Assembly (NCBI GenBank): GCA_903907075.1
Contig: CAIVMQ010000029.1
Coordinates: 87,102-151,101 of the forward strand
Direction of reading: 5' to 3'
Source: an uncultured Bacteroidia bacterium
Lineage (GTDB): Bacteria; Bacteroidota; Bacteroidia; Bacteroidales; Prolixibacteraceae
DNA length: 64,000 bases
Part shown: positions 45,187-54,763 of the stretch, piece after piece
Layout: every line of letters begins with the position of its first letter
How positions within the stretch are numbered: position 1 is the stretch's first letter
Notes under the pieces: generated by a model
Database searches by the model: none
What the model saw: the letters and a program-made list of their open reading frames with translations, nothing else
What the model was told of the DNA's origin: nothing
Made by a program: the position numbers and the translations under genes

Positions 45187-46182
45187 TTAAAGTGAATCTC
45201 TAATTATTAACTCTGTTGGGACTAAGAAATCTAGCTTAGCACCTGATACCGCATATTCTGCAGCTTTCTGTCCCATCAACTTAAAATCGGTTGAAATTAC
45301 AGAAATCCCGTCTGAAATAAACTTCTTCATTGGGGTATCGTTATAGGATAAAATTCCAAAATCTTTTCGAAGCTTAAATCTCTTAAGATTCGCTTGTTCC
45401 AATATTGCGGCAAGATCAATATCTTCAAATACCAGGTATACCTTTCCATGCTCAATATCAAGCTCCTCGATATTATAAATTATAGTAAATTTCAAATTAT
45501 GATCATCACAGAATCTGCCTACATTCTCAACCGATTCAAATGGATGAAACGTATATTCGGGATAAACACAAACCAATTCAGAATAATTCTGTAGCAAGTT
45601 CGACCCTGACTCGAGACACCGATAAACCGACTCTCCAAAATCCTGATAGACCTTAGGTTGGTTTAACTCAGAATGAATCTGCCAATCAATAAGCAACAAC
45701 TTATCCGGATCGATCTCCCGTATAATATTCGGAATATCGGGATGGTTAAAGTTCATAATAATATAAGAGTTAAATTTCCCTATACTATTGCGAATAATAG
45801 ATTCAAAAAGATCAAAATTGTAATGGTGAAAATTAATTTCAACCATCACATTACGAGGCAGATTTTGCTTAAATGAATTGTATAAAACCTCTTTATAGGC
45901 CTTGAACGTATCAAGAAACAGAAAGACTTTTTTTTGAGATCTTGTCACAAAATAGCCTCTGTTTGGAATTGCCTCAACTACACCTCTGCGTTTGAGTTCA
46001 GCATAACTTTTAAATACCGTATCGCGCGATAATCCAGACTCTTTCATTAAATCATTCACCGATGGGAGCGCATCGCCTTCACGCAGCATCTTAATATTAA
46101 TGGAACGAAGTATCGCATCAACAAGCTGATTAACTTTTGATATCCCAGAGTCTAGATTAGGCTTAAAACTGAACGTCTTCAT
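45187..46182 (-). CDS. GntR-type regulator with periplasmic-binding-like sensor domain
   Basis: N-terminal winged helix (about 1-75) with LPSVNDLMKESGLSRDTVFKSYAELKRRGVVEAIPNRGYFV, then a sugar-binding-type sensor domain (about 85-330, Peripla_BP-like). It starts at ATG 46182 (MKTFSFKPNLDSG). ATG 46200 is an alternative; the frame to 46221 begins with TTG. Sitting 53 bases upstream of xylB, on the same strand, it is the likely xylose sensor of this locus. Name xylR is not used here because Bacteroidota xylose regulators vary in family. Confidence 0.87.
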   Translation of the reverse strand: MKTFSFKPNLDSGISKVNQLVDAILRSINIKMLREGDALPSVNDLMKESGLSRDTVFKSYAELKRRGVVEAIPNRGYFVTRSQKKVFLFLDTFKAYKEVLYNSFKQNLPRNVMVEINFHHYNFDLFESIIRNSIGKFNSYIIMNFNHPDIPNIIREIDPDKLLLIDWQIHSELNQPKVYQDFGESVYRCLESGSNLLQNYSELVCVYPEYTFHPFESVENVGRFCDDHNLKFTIIYNIEELDIEHGKVYLVFEDIDLAAILEQANLKRFKLRKDFGILSYNDTPMKKFISDGISVISTDFKLMGQKAAEYAVSGAKLDFLVPTELIIRDSL

Positions 46183-46377
46183 AAACAAAGTGCAGATCAT
46201 CTGTTCTGATCCGTTCTGCAAACTTAACCTTTTATTTAGGATGCCTCGATATTTTTTTGATGTTATTAAACATACATATTCAGGTAAAATCGAACTTGAG
46301 ATTTACAACAACAAAGTTACAAAACAGCAAAAAATCAATTACCTTTATAGAGGTCAACCAGAATAAAACCAACTGCC

Positions 46378-47157
46378 ATGAAAAGGATTTCTCTGATGCA
46401 GTTTGTGCTAATCCCCTTATTATTATGCACTCTGACTAATCGAATAACTGGTCAATCATTTCAAACCAAGAAAACAAAAGCTATTTTTATTACCGGGGTT
46501 ACCTTTGACAGCAAGACTCGGGACCCTTTGTCGGGTGCAAATTTCACTCTAAATCATAGAATTAGTTTTTCAACTAATGAAAAGGGACGATTCTCATTCT
46601 TTGGGCAACCTAACGACACGGTAATTTTCACCTATTTAGGCTACCGACCTACCACTATAATTATTCCCGACACGTTGAGATCGGAGGAGTATGTTATGGG
46701 TGTTTTCTTACGTGAACAATCGGTAGCACTTGATGAGGTAATCATTCTTCGGCGGATTAGCCCCTCTTCAATAATTATAACTCCGGTTCCGACAGATCAA
46801 AAAACGATGACTATCGCGCAGAATAATGTTGACAAGGCTACGATTGAAGGATTAACACGTACCCTAAAAGTATACGATTCAGATTTGAATACACGAAAAG
46901 CGATGCGAGTAATTCAGATGCGTAGCGAATATAACGGCATGCTGGTAACTCCTGAAAATGGGTTTGGCTTATCTACAATAGGGTATAAAACGCATCAAAT
47001 AATCTATGGAGCGCCCATATTAATGTCTAAAAAGATGTCTAAAGTGATGCTATCAAATCGGGAGAGTTTGCTACTCCTAAAATATTACGACCTTTCTCAC
47101 AAACTAAATTACATTCCTCAAACCGATTCAAATTTACTGATTAACACTCAAAAATAA
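46378..47157 (+). CDS. Carboxypeptidase-regulatory-like domain protein
   Basis: Exported 259-residue protein: signal peptide (about 1-25, ending in GQ), then a CarboxypepD_reg-like beta domain (about 38-112: ITGVTFDSKTRDPLSGANFTLN to YLGYRPTTIIIPDT), then about 140 residues without recognised domains. It has no barrel. Similar proteins accompany susC/susD-like systems, but none is here. Function unknown. Divergent from the xylose regulator. Confidence 0.75.
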   Translation: MKRISLMQFVLIPLLLCTLTNRITGQSFQTKKTKAIFITGVTFDSKTRDPLSGANFTLNHRISFSTNEKGRFSFFGQPNDTVIFTYLGYRPTTIIIPDTLRSEEYVMGVFLREQSVALDEVIILRRISPSSIIITPVPTDQKTMTIAQNNVDKATIEGLTRTLKVYDSDLNTRKAMRVIQMRSEYNGMLVTPENGFGLSTIGYKTHQIIYGAPILMSKKMSKVMLSNRESLLLLKYYDLSHKLNYIPQTDSNLLINTQK

Positions 47158-47224
47158 ACTTTTTTGAGTGCCTGCTAATTTATTCGATTCTTACAAATCT
47201 ATTGAAAATTTAATTGCTTAAAAT

Positions 47225-48136
47225 TTATTTGCGAATAATCAATGCTTTAAGTATGTGCCAAATCATTGAAGGGTTCTCCTTTAGTCTGCGGGTCGAATAA
47301 CCAAACCACTGCTTTCCAAAAGGGACATAAACCCTCACCTTATACCCCTTTTTGAGAATCGATTGGCGCAATTTAGGAGCTACTCCAAAAAGCATCTGAA
47401 ATTCCACCATCTCATTGGGAATATTAAGGTCTTTGATCATCGTAAAAGCTTTCTCTATGAGGTAGCTATCATGTGTGGCAATACCCACATAAATTTGATT
47501 TTGAAACATAAGGCGCAGATCTTCACAATAATTGTCACGAATCTCTTGGTTCCTCTTATAGGCAATCTCTTGTCGTTCGATATAGATTCCTTTACATAGT
47601 CTGAAATTCAATGGATTCTCCTGATCATTTAAATCCAACAGACTTTGAATGTCATCAAATGTTCTGTGCATATAGGCCTGAATAGCAAGCCCTACCCTTG
47701 CAGGAAATTCTGTTTTTAATCGCCTGAAAAGTTCAACCTCGCTTGAGGTACATTGGGAGTCCTCCATATCTATCCGGATAAATGAATTACACCCATCGGC
47801 AACTTCCACAATGTCACGTAAGTTACGATAACACGCTTCGTGATCCAATAACAATCCAAACATCGATGGTTTAATTGAAAAATTCCCCGTGATAGATTCG
47901 GCTGTAAACCGTTCAATAAGATCGATATATTGTGTTTTATAGTGCTCTGCTTCTTCAAGGTGGTGAATATATTCGCCCAGTAGGTCTACTGAAACCAGGA
48001 ATCCTTGTTTGTTTAATTTTCGAGAGGCGGCCAGGGCATCGCTGAGATATTTTCCGGAGATATATCTTTTAGAAAAAACCCAAACTAAAGGTTCCGGTAA
48101 ATGAGGGAGCAGTTTTGCAATCAACTGATTAATCAT
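47225..48136 (-). CDS. putA: Proline dehydrogenase
   Basis: FAD enzyme of the first step of proline breakdown, oxidising proline to P5C. The TIM-barrel blocks FLVSVDLLGEYIHH, SIKPSMFGLLLDHEACYRNL, FIRIDMEDSQCTSSEV, VGLAIQAYMHRTFDD and RLCKGIYIERQEIAYK are all in place, and the C-terminal RRLKENPSM part matches the family. At 303 residues it is the stand-alone form, lacking the PruA half. PruA is encoded at 35058-36698. Starts at ATG 48136. Confidence 0.93.
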   Translation of the reverse strand: MINQLIAKLLPHLPEPLVWVFSKRYISGKYLSDALAASRKLNKQGFLVSVDLLGEYIHHLEEAEHYKTQYIDLIERFTAESITGNFSIKPSMFGLLLDHEACYRNLRDIVEVADGCNSFIRIDMEDSQCTSSEVELFRRLKTEFPARVGLAIQAYMHRTFDDIQSLLDLNDQENPLNFRLCKGIYIERQEIAYKRNQEIRDNYCEDLRLMFQNQIYVGIATHDSYLIEKAFTMIKDLNIPNEMVEFQMLFGVAPKLRQSILKKGYKVRVYVPFGKQWFGYSTRRLKENPSMIWHILKALIIRK

Positions 48137-48463
48137 TTTTCATCCTATTTATTTTTTTGTGGTGATCTGCAGAACATTAATTAAGCTATTGGTCAATCCA
48201 AATTGACAGGACATCGAAAGATAATTGGCACGAACCTCTGTCGGATTATCCAGAACGAATTATCACAACGGCTTTTCAATAGTGTAAAAATAGGCTGATA
48301 GATTCAGATGAACTATGATGTTTATCAATACCTGAGATCATTTTAATCGATTCTTTAGCGTTCTGGAATCCGTGTTCTGTAACAAAATTGTGCGAGGTAG
48401 TTTTCTGCATCATCTTTTCAATTATATTTGTAACTTCTAATTTCAAAGGATTATTAAAAATAA
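48137..48463. other. Gap before the OmpH-type gene
   Basis: No gene is supported in this 327-base gap. A reading frame on the minus strand overlapping the next gene is short and has no family features. The only element seen is the -7 box at 48423-48430. Confidence 0.5.
48423..48430 (+). promoter_or_regulatory. -7 promoter element TATATTTG
   Basis: Exact TAnnTTTG match 33 bases upstream of ATG 48464. A TTTTC lies at about the right distance for a -33 box. Confidence 0.6.
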
Positions 48464-49063
48464 ATGTCAAACATGAAGAGCTCGACAATTATCAATATCG
48501 TTTTGGCACTTGCAGTTGCAGGTCTTTACATACTTAATTTCACTGGAAATACGAAGGACAAATCAGCATTTCAGAGCAATAGCAAAGGGGCAAACAACTC
48601 CTTAACAATTGCCTATGTAAAGTTGGATTCAATGCTCTTCACCTATGAATTAGCGAAGAAACTAAACACTGAATTCGCAGATAAAAAAGAGACATTCAGA
48701 AAAGAATATACCGACAAACGGATTAAATTCGAACGTGATGCTGCTGCTTTTCAAGAAAAGGTTCAGCGTGGCGGATTCCTTACCGAAGATCGCGCTAAAC
48801 AAGAACAGGAGAGACTTGTGGGGATTCAGCAGGAGATTCAAAAACTAGACTATGAACTAACCCAAAAGCTATCCGAAATCCAAGGACAGATCAACCAAGA
48901 GATTGTAGATAGTATCTCTTCCTATTTAAAAATCTACAATCAAATTAAAAAATACGACATTATCCTCAATAGTGCCAGCATGCTTGATGGTTCGCCTCAG
49001 CACAACATTACCAAAGAGGTTACCAAGGGTTTAAACGAGCGCTACCGATCGTTATTGAAATAG
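48464..49063 (+). CDS. OmpH/Skp-family periplasmic chaperone
   Basis: A signal anchor or signal peptide at about 7-24 is followed by a small beta part (SLTIAYVKLDSMLFTYEL) and a long helical arm (about 70-150, rich in Lys/Glu and Gln: KETFRKEYTDKRIKFERDAAAFQEKVQRGGFLTEDRAKQEQERL). That is the Skp tentacle structure. It should hold unfolded outer-membrane proteins on their way to assembly. Length 199 residues. No bamA, lpxD or second ompH copy is adjacent, unlike the usual tandem arrangement in this phylum. Confidence 0.9.
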   Translation: MSNMKSSTIINIVLALAVAGLYILNFTGNTKDKSAFQSNSKGANNSLTIAYVKLDSMLFTYELAKKLNTEFADKKETFRKEYTDKRIKFERDAAAFQEKVQRGGFLTEDRAKQEQERLVGIQQEIQKLDYELTQKLSEIQGQINQEIVDSISSYLKIYNQIKKYDIILNSASMLDGSPQHNITKEVTKGLNERYRSLLK

Positions 49064-49509
49064 CAAACGTTGATTTTAAATGATTATCGTGTAATTCTAA
49101 ATTTAAGCTTTGAGATAATCGATAAGACTTTAACAGTTCAGATATCTCGCATTATTACTACAATAGCTTAGAGAGAATAGGTCATTGATCTGTTCCTTTT
49201 TTTTGCATTTAGGTTTTACAATCAGCCCCGTAATCACTTTTTCTGGATTAACAAATGTGATAAAATCTGACCAATGAGCTTGTCATTACACTCATTTAGG
49301 ATTATCATTAAATTCCAACTTAAGGAATAAAAGGATCGAATTACACATTTAGAGTCTATTTAAAAGGGAAGTTGAAAACCGATGCCTTTACACTCAAAAG
49401 CTCCTGATCCCTTCTTTTTAACTGATTTATGTGAAATAAACTAATATTTGATCCAATTGAATCAATTGTGAAATAATAGGATGTTATATTTGCGCCATAT
49501 TTAAAATCA
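49064..49509. other. Gap between ompH-type and PAP2 genes
   Basis: No gene is supported in these 446 bases. There is no strong hairpin that I can see. The -7 box of the next operon lies at its right end. Confidence 0.5.
49485..49492 (+). promoter_or_regulatory. -7 promoter element TATATTTG of the PAP2-GT39-GT2 operon
   Basis: Exact TAnnTTTG match with ATTG at 49465-49468 as a possible -33 partner. The ATG at 49510 is 17 bases downstream. Confidence 0.65.
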
Positions 49510-50208
49510 ATGGATTTAAATTTTAGTAAGACATCTTTTTTGGGTTTGGTAATACGGGAGAATCGTGTATTTATCCTCCCGTTTTTACTCTTTGCAGCCC
49601 TATTTCTGATTTTATTGGGAATATACGGGAACCACCAACTGTTTCTTTATTTCAACAGCTATCATTCATCAGCATCTGATTTTATCTTTTTATGCTTAAC
49701 CAACCTGGGTGATGGCCTAGTTGCGGCACTTCTTATTCTCTTTCTGCTATGGATATCCTATCGGGAAGCGCTAACGTTTTTAGTGATCACACTGATCATT
49801 ACAATCCTGGTAAATCTATTTAAGGATTACCTTTTCCCAGAATTAAATCGTCCGGTTGCCTTTTTTGGCACCTCACAGGTTCTGCACCTGATACCCGGCT
49901 ACAAGCCACCAATGTTAAGCACCTTTCCTTCCGGACATACTGCCACTGCATTTAGCGTCGGGCTTTATCTATCATTTTTGTTAAAAAACCGACTTGCAAA
50001 ATTTTGCTTATTTGTACTCGCTTTTTTTGTTGGTTATTCAAGAATCTATTTATCTGCCCATTTCCCGGCTGATGTAGTTGCCGGCGCATTCTTTGCAGTA
50101 GCGATAACATTGATTTGTTATACGTTGAGCAGGGGAATTGCAAGTTCATGGCTCGACAAAAAAATAGAATATATTCCTCAACTATTTGTCAGAAGGCAAA
50201 AGGCATGA
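49510..50208 (+). CDS. PAP2-family lipid phosphatase
   Basis: Membrane phosphatase of 232 residues with about six helices. The three catalytic motifs are LFPELNRPVAFF (a variant of KxxxxxxRP), LSTFPSGHTATAF (PSGH) and GYSRIYLSAHFPADVVAG (SRxxxxxHxxxD). Members dephosphorylate undecaprenyl pyrophosphate or lipid A. It overlaps the GT39 gene by 4 bases, with its stop inside an ATGA, so a carrier-lipid or lipid A role fits. Confidence 0.92.
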   Translation: MDLNFSKTSFLGLVIRENRVFILPFLLFAALFLILLGIYGNHQLFLYFNSYHSSASDFIFLCLTNLGDGLVAALLILFLLWISYREALTFLVITLIITILVNLFKDYLFPELNRPVAFFGTSQVLHLIPGYKPPMLSTFPSGHTATAFSVGLYLSFLLKNRLAKFCLFVLAFFVGYSRIYLSAHFPADVVAGAFFAVAITLICYTLSRGIASSWLDKKIEYIPQLFVRRQKA

Positions 50209-51848
50209 TAAAAAATCTATCCATAGAATCCCAGATAAGGCTAATGATTGTGATCTCTGGCCTCCTACTCTTCCTACCCTTTAATGGGATGGTCCATTTG
50301 TTTGATTGGGATGAGATTAATTTTGCAGAATCGGCACGAGAGATGATTGTCACCGGGAATTATAGTACAGTAAGCATCAACTTTATTCCATTTTGGGAAA
50401 AACCGCCACTCTTTATCTGGATGCAGGTGATTAGTATGAAATGGTTTGGAATCAATGAATTTGCTGCTCGTTTTCCAAATGCTATTTGTGGTATCTTAAC
50501 CCTATTGATCCTTTTTGAGATGGGGAAGAGTTTACGGAATTATAAGTTTGGACTAATCTGGGCTATGGCTTATGGCACCTCGATTCTCCCCTTTTTATAT
50601 TTCAAATCCGGAATCATAGACCCTTGGTTTAACCTATTTATATTTAGTGCAATATATTTTATTTTTCAATATTTTAAAGCGCGAGAATTAACCCTAAAGG
50701 GGACTAGGAATCTCATCTTGTCTGCCTTTATCCTGGGCCTTGGTGTATTAACAAAAGGGCCAGTTGCAGTTATATTATTTAGTGCAACAGTATTGATTTT
50801 CATATTTACTGAACGAAAGATAAAACGCTTAAAATGGACAGATATCTTTCTTTTTTCAATTGTTCTATTTCTTTCTGGAGGAGCTTATCATATTTACCAA
50901 ATACTTTGTGGTAACTGGCAATTAGTCTATGACTTTCTTACCTATCAGTTACGGCTCATGAAAACTGAGGATGCCGGTCATGGCGGAAGCATCTTTTATC
51001 ATCCTATCGTATTGGTTGTCGGGGTCTTTCCAGCCTCTATATTAGCCATTAACCGATTTTTTAAAAAAGAGCGACTTAACAATGATTATCGACGACTGAT
51101 GATCATCTTATTTTTAGTCGTATTGGTAATTTTCTCTTTGGTACAAACTAAGATCGTTCACTACAGTTCTCTCTGTTATTTTCCATTAAGCTATCTTGCC
51201 GCAATTACCATTTATGAAGTTTGTTTTAAAGGGGTTGTTTTAAACAGACTCAGCAAGGGATTGCTTATTTTTATTGGAATCATTTATGCGATAATACCTG
51301 CACTTCTGCAACTAATAGCAACGAAGATCTCACCTGAAGTATTAAAAGAATTTATCAACGATGATTTTGCCATAGCCTGTATTGATCGATCGATCCAGTG
51401 GGGCGGTTTTGAATACCTTATTGGAGTTGTATTTGGAGTTATTTTAGTTTTTGCCGTTATAAAATTGCGAGGTGTCAGGCAGATGGCCTCAATTCTTATA
51501 AGTTCCGTCTTATTTGTTTATTTACTAATGCTACTTGTTGTTCCCAAGATCGAGAAATATTCACAAGCTCCTGCGATATCGATGATCTCTGAATTCCAAG
51601 GCAAGCAGGTATGGATTTCAACTCTTGGTTATTATAGCTATGCCCCATTTTTTTATGGAAATAAGATGGAGCGGGCTTGTAAAGATTGTAAAGAAGAGGA
51701 GTTTCTCCTGCATGGAGAGACCACTCGTGAAGTCTATTTTGTGACAAAAATTACTGCATTAAAAACGATTATAGAACAAAATCCACAACTTGAGATTATC
51801 AAACAACAAGGTGGATTTGTATTACTTAAAAGAACAGATAAAAAATAA
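50205..51848 (+). CDS. GT39-family (ArnT-like) glycosyltransferase
   Basis: Membrane glycosyltransferase that uses a lipid-phosphate sugar donor. The first loop has the acidic motif HLFDWDEINFAESAREMI, and PFWEKPPLFIWMQ follows, as in ArnT. About eleven helices follow, then a periplasmic C-terminal part. I start it at ATG 50205 (547 residues), whose ATGA overlaps the PAP2 stop. A longer frame opening with TTG at 50115 is not used. Recipient (lipid A or surface glycan) is unknown. Confidence 0.9.
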   Translation: MIKNLSIESQIRLMIVISGLLLFLPFNGMVHLFDWDEINFAESAREMIVTGNYSTVSINFIPFWEKPPLFIWMQVISMKWFGINEFAARFPNAICGILTLLILFEMGKSLRNYKFGLIWAMAYGTSILPFLYFKSGIIDPWFNLFIFSAIYFIFQYFKARELTLKGTRNLILSAFILGLGVLTKGPVAVILFSATVLIFIFTERKIKRLKWTDIFLFSIVLFLSGGAYHIYQILCGNWQLVYDFLTYQLRLMKTEDAGHGGSIFYHPIVLVVGVFPASILAINRFFKKERLNNDYRRLMIILFLVVLVIFSLVQTKIVHYSSLCYFPLSYLAAITIYEVCFKGVVLNRLSKGLLIFIGIIYAIIPALLQLIATKISPEVLKEFINDDFAIACIDRSIQWGGFEYLIGVVFGVILVFAVIKLRGVRQMASILISSVLFVYLLMLLVVPKIEKYSQAPAISMISEFQGKQVWISTLGYYSYAPFFYGNKMERACKDCKEEEFLLHGETTREVYFVTKITALKTIIEQNPQLEIIKQQGGFVLLKRTDKK

Positions 51849-51853
51849 ATTCG

Positions 51854-52597
51854 ATGATACTAAATAAAACGATTGCCGTGGTTATGCCGGCCTACAATGC
51901 CGCCGAGACTTTAGAGATGACCCTTAATGAGGTTCCTCGTGATATTGTCGACTATGTGATTCTGGTTGATGACAATAGTAAAGATAGGACTACGGAATTG
52001 GCAAAAAACTTAAACATCCAGTATGTGATCCGCCATGACAAGAATAAAGGGTATGGAGGTAATCAAAAGACTTGTTATAATAAAGCTCTGGAAATTAACG
52101 CTGATATTGTAGTGATGCTCCACCCCGATTATCAGTATACGCCAAAGTTAATTCATTCGATGTGTTACCTGATTGCGAATGACGTTTACCCTGTAGTTTT
52201 TGGCAGTAGAATATTAGGCGTTGGGGCTGTAAAAGGGGGAATGCCAATCTATAAATATATCGCTAATAGGTTCCTAACCCTGTTTCAAAACCTAATATTA
52301 TGGAAGAAACTCTCAGAATACCATACCGGATACCGGGCTTTTAGTACCGAAGTACTGCGAAAAATAAATTACGAAAATAATTCAGATGACTTTATTTTTG
52401 ATAACGAGTTTATCGCTCAGGTCTTTAGTGCCGGATATGAAATTGCAGAAATCACCTGTCCGACAAAATATTTCGAGGAGGCATCATCAATAAGTTTTTT
52501 AAGGAGCGTAAAATATGGACTAGGAGTATTAAAAGTTACGCTTCGCTACCGTCTTCACAAATGGAAGATCATAAAATACAAACTATTAATGTCCTAG
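51854..52597 (+). CDS. GT2-family (dolichol-phosphate-mannosyltransferase-like) glycosyltransferase
   Basis: A 247-residue DPM1-like enzyme: IAVVMPAYNAAETLEMTL, VDYVILVDDNSKDRTTEL, then NKGYGGNQKTCYNKAL and VVMLHPDYQYTPKLI with the metal-binding Asp. It lacks a C-terminal membrane region. Such enzymes make polyprenyl-phosphate sugars, the donor for the ArnT-like protein encoded 5 bases upstream. Together with the PAP2 protein they form a complete-looking lipid-linked sugar unit. Confidence 0.9.
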   Translation: MILNKTIAVVMPAYNAAETLEMTLNEVPRDIVDYVILVDDNSKDRTTELAKNLNIQYVIRHDKNKGYGGNQKTCYNKALEINADIVVMLHPDYQYTPKLIHSMCYLIANDVYPVVFGSRILGVGAVKGGMPIYKYIANRFLTLFQNLILWKKLSEYHTGYRAFSTEVLRKINYENNSDDFIFDNEFIAQVFSAGYEIAEITCPTKYFEEASSISFLRSVKYGLGVLKVTLRYRLHKWKIIKYKLLMS

Positions 52598-52634
52598 AAG
52601 AACAGTTCAGGAATAACTAAATAGGAACTAATTT

Positions 52635-52682
52635 TTTACATAAAAGGGGAATTCTCATTTGAGAATCCCCCTTTTATGTAAA
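52635..52682. terminator. Bidirectional terminator
   Basis: Arms of 22 bases (52635-52656 and 52661-52682) pair with one mismatch around a 4-base loop. Core: ACATAAAAGGGG. It lies between the convergent GT2 and biotin-carrier genes, with T tracts on both strands. Confidence 0.85.
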
Positions 52683-52697
52683 TTTTGCTTCTGCCCT

Positions 52698-53018
52698 CTA
52701 TTCGATAAGCAGCATCACCGTATTTTTAGGAATTCTATCACCCTGGGAGATATGAATACTCTTAATAATGCCATCGTAAGGCATCTCAATTTTCGTATAC
52801 ATCTTCATGGAATCAAGGATCAGAAGTACTTCACCTGCTTTTACTTTCTGACCTACAGTAACCAATATCTCGATTACTGAGCCTGGAATAATAGACCGGA
52901 TCTCTTTGGGATCTGACTTATGCCATTTCTTACGCAAATCATACTTTTTTGTTGACAAAGAGAGGTACATGCCACTATTGACAACAAAAACCTGATATTT
53001 CGAGTTATTCTCTTCCAT
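52698..53018 (-). CDS. Biotin carboxyl carrier domain protein
   Basis: A 106-residue protein that is little more than a biotinyl domain. The biotin-accepting lysine lies in LLILDSMKMYTKIEMP (MKM motif; lysine at about 71), with the paired loops GSVIEILVTVGQKVKAGEV and YDGIIKSIHISQGDRIPKNTVMLLIE. It has an N-terminal region of about 40 residues of unknown role (VFVVNSGMYLSLSTKKYDLRKKW). It lies 27 bases downstream of the carboxyltransferase gene on the same strand, so it probably carries CO2 for it. Confidence 0.9.
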   Translation of the reverse strand: MEENNSKYQVFVVNSGMYLSLSTKKYDLRKKWHKSDPKEIRSIIPGSVIEILVTVGQKVKAGEVLLILDSMKMYTKIEMPYDGIIKSIHISQGDRIPKNTVMLLIE

Positions 53019-53045
53019 TAGTTATCATTTTTAACCTGACTAGAA

Positions 53046-54590
53046 TCAGAAAGGTGGAATACCATGTTTCCGTTCAGGTCGTGGATCAACCTTACTGGAT
53101 GAAACTTCAAGTGAATGGATTAATCTGGCGCGTGTCTCTGATGGTTCTATCACCTCATCGATATAGCCTTTTGAGGCAGCAACAAACGGATTGGCAAACT
53201 TATCTTTATACTCCTGAATCTTTTGTTTTCGCATCTCAGCAGGATTTTCGGCCTCGTCAATCTCCTTCTTAAAGACAATATTTGCAGCCCCTTCAGGGCC
53301 CATTACCGCAATTTCGGCTGTTGGCCATGCGAAGACAAAATCGGCTCCCAAATGGCGTGAATTCATAGCGATATAACCACCGCCATATGCCTTACGGATT
53401 ATAACAGTTACTTTTGGCACCGTTGCTTCACTGTAAGCATAAAGAAGTTTAGCCCCATGTCTGATCACACCGGCATGCTCCTGGTCTACGCCAGGTAAAT
53501 ATCCGGGCATATCTTCAAGTGTAACAAGCGGGATATTAAATGCGTCGCAATATCTGATAAAACGGGCTGCTTTATCTGAACTATCGCAATCGAGGACCCC
53601 AGCAAGATACATTGGTTGATTGGCAACAAATCCGATTGTATTTCCCTGGATCCGCCCAAATCCAATAACGATATTACGAGCAAAGTACTCCATGATTTCG
53701 AAAAAATCTGACCCATCTGTAACTGCTTTAATAATGTCGCGGATATCATACGGATGATGTGGATCTATAGGGACTATATCTTCTATATTTCGCTGAGGAA
53801 GTGGCTCTTGTGGCGGAAACTTAAGTGCCTTCTGGGCATTATTCCAAGGGATAAAAGTTATTAATTTTTTGATCTGCTCGAAACATTCATCTTCACTCTT
53901 GGCAAAGAAATGAGCATTCCCTGTGATCTCGCTGTGCACCATCGCACCCCCAAGTTCCTCCATTGAAATCTCTTCCCCAAGAACGGTTTTGATCACACCA
54001 GGGCCCGTAATAAACATCTTGGAGATATTCTCGACCACGAACACAAAATCTGTTAATGCCGGTGAATAGACGGCACCTCCGGCACAGGGGCCGAGGATAA
54101 CAGATATCTGCGGTATTACACCCGAAGCATTTGTATTTCGATAAAATATCTCTCCATACCCGGCGAGTGAATTTACCCCCTCTTGAATACGTGCACCCCC
54201 GGAATCATTAATACCGATTAATGGGACACGCATCTTTAAGGCATGATCCATAATTTTAGTAATCTTACGGGCATGCATTAAACCCAATGATCCACCGGCA
54301 ACAGTAAAATCCTGTGCATATATAGCAACCGGATGGTTATACATTGTTCCGGTTCCAATAATGACACCATCACCATGCAATACTTTTTTCTCCATGTCGA
54401 AATCACGACCTGTGTGTTCAACAAAAAGATCATACTCGTGAAAGGAGTTCTCGTCAAGAATGGCTTTAATTCTTTCGCGGGCAGTCTTCTTGCCCATCGC
54501 CACTTGCTTCTCAATGGCCTTTTCGCCACCCCCTTGCTGAGCCTCCTTTTTTCTTTTCCGAAGGTCAAGGATGTTTCTCTTAAATGACAT
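53046..54590 (-). CDS. Acyl-CoA carboxylase/methylmalonyl-CoA decarboxylase carboxyltransferase subunit
   Basis: A 514-residue carboxyltransferase of the PccB/MmdA family. Blocks: MARK-region LMHARKITKIMDHALKMRVPLIGINDSGGARIQEGVNSLAGYGEIFYRN (acyl-CoA site), GPCAGGAVYSPALTDFVFVV, and in the C-terminal half FNIPLVTLEDMPGYLPGVDQEHAGVIRHGAKLLYAYSEATVPKVTVIIRKAYGGGYIAMNS. It moves CO2 between biotin and propionyl/methylmalonyl-CoA. With the biotin carrier beside it but no biotin carboxylase or sodium-pump gene here, carboxylase and decarboxylase are both possible. Confidence 0.93.
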   Translation of the reverse strand: MSFKRNILDLRKRKKEAQQGGGEKAIEKQVAMGKKTARERIKAILDENSFHEYDLFVEHTGRDFDMEKKVLHGDGVIIGTGTMYNHPVAIYAQDFTVAGGSLGLMHARKITKIMDHALKMRVPLIGINDSGGARIQEGVNSLAGYGEIFYRNTNASGVIPQISVILGPCAGGAVYSPALTDFVFVVENISKMFITGPGVIKTVLGEEISMEELGGAMVHSEITGNAHFFAKSEDECFEQIKKLITFIPWNNAQKALKFPPQEPLPQRNIEDIVPIDPHHPYDIRDIIKAVTDGSDFFEIMEYFARNIVIGFGRIQGNTIGFVANQPMYLAGVLDCDSSDKAARFIRYCDAFNIPLVTLEDMPGYLPGVDQEHAGVIRHGAKLLYAYSEATVPKVTVIIRKAYGGGYIAMNSRHLGADFVFAWPTAEIAVMGPEGAANIVFKKEIDEAENPAEMRKQKIQEYKDKFANPFVAASKGYIDEVIEPSETRARLIHSLEVSSSKVDPRPERKHGIPPF

Positions 54591-54763
54591 ACGTGAGTTT
54601 TAAATTACTAATTCATCAATAGTTATCAAAAATTAACCCTTAAGGGGTAAAACCTCAACAGCAAAAATACGTTTTTTATATGTTTAAGAGCCGGTATTTT
54701 TAATTTTAAGTTTACTAAATCTTTCAGAATCAAAGAATAGACCATAAAGTTGGAATAGTCAAT

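Noticed and set aside
48276..48488. A 70-residue minus-strand reading frame before the OmpH-type gene
   Set aside because: Short, overlaps the next gene start and a good promoter, and has no recognisable family.
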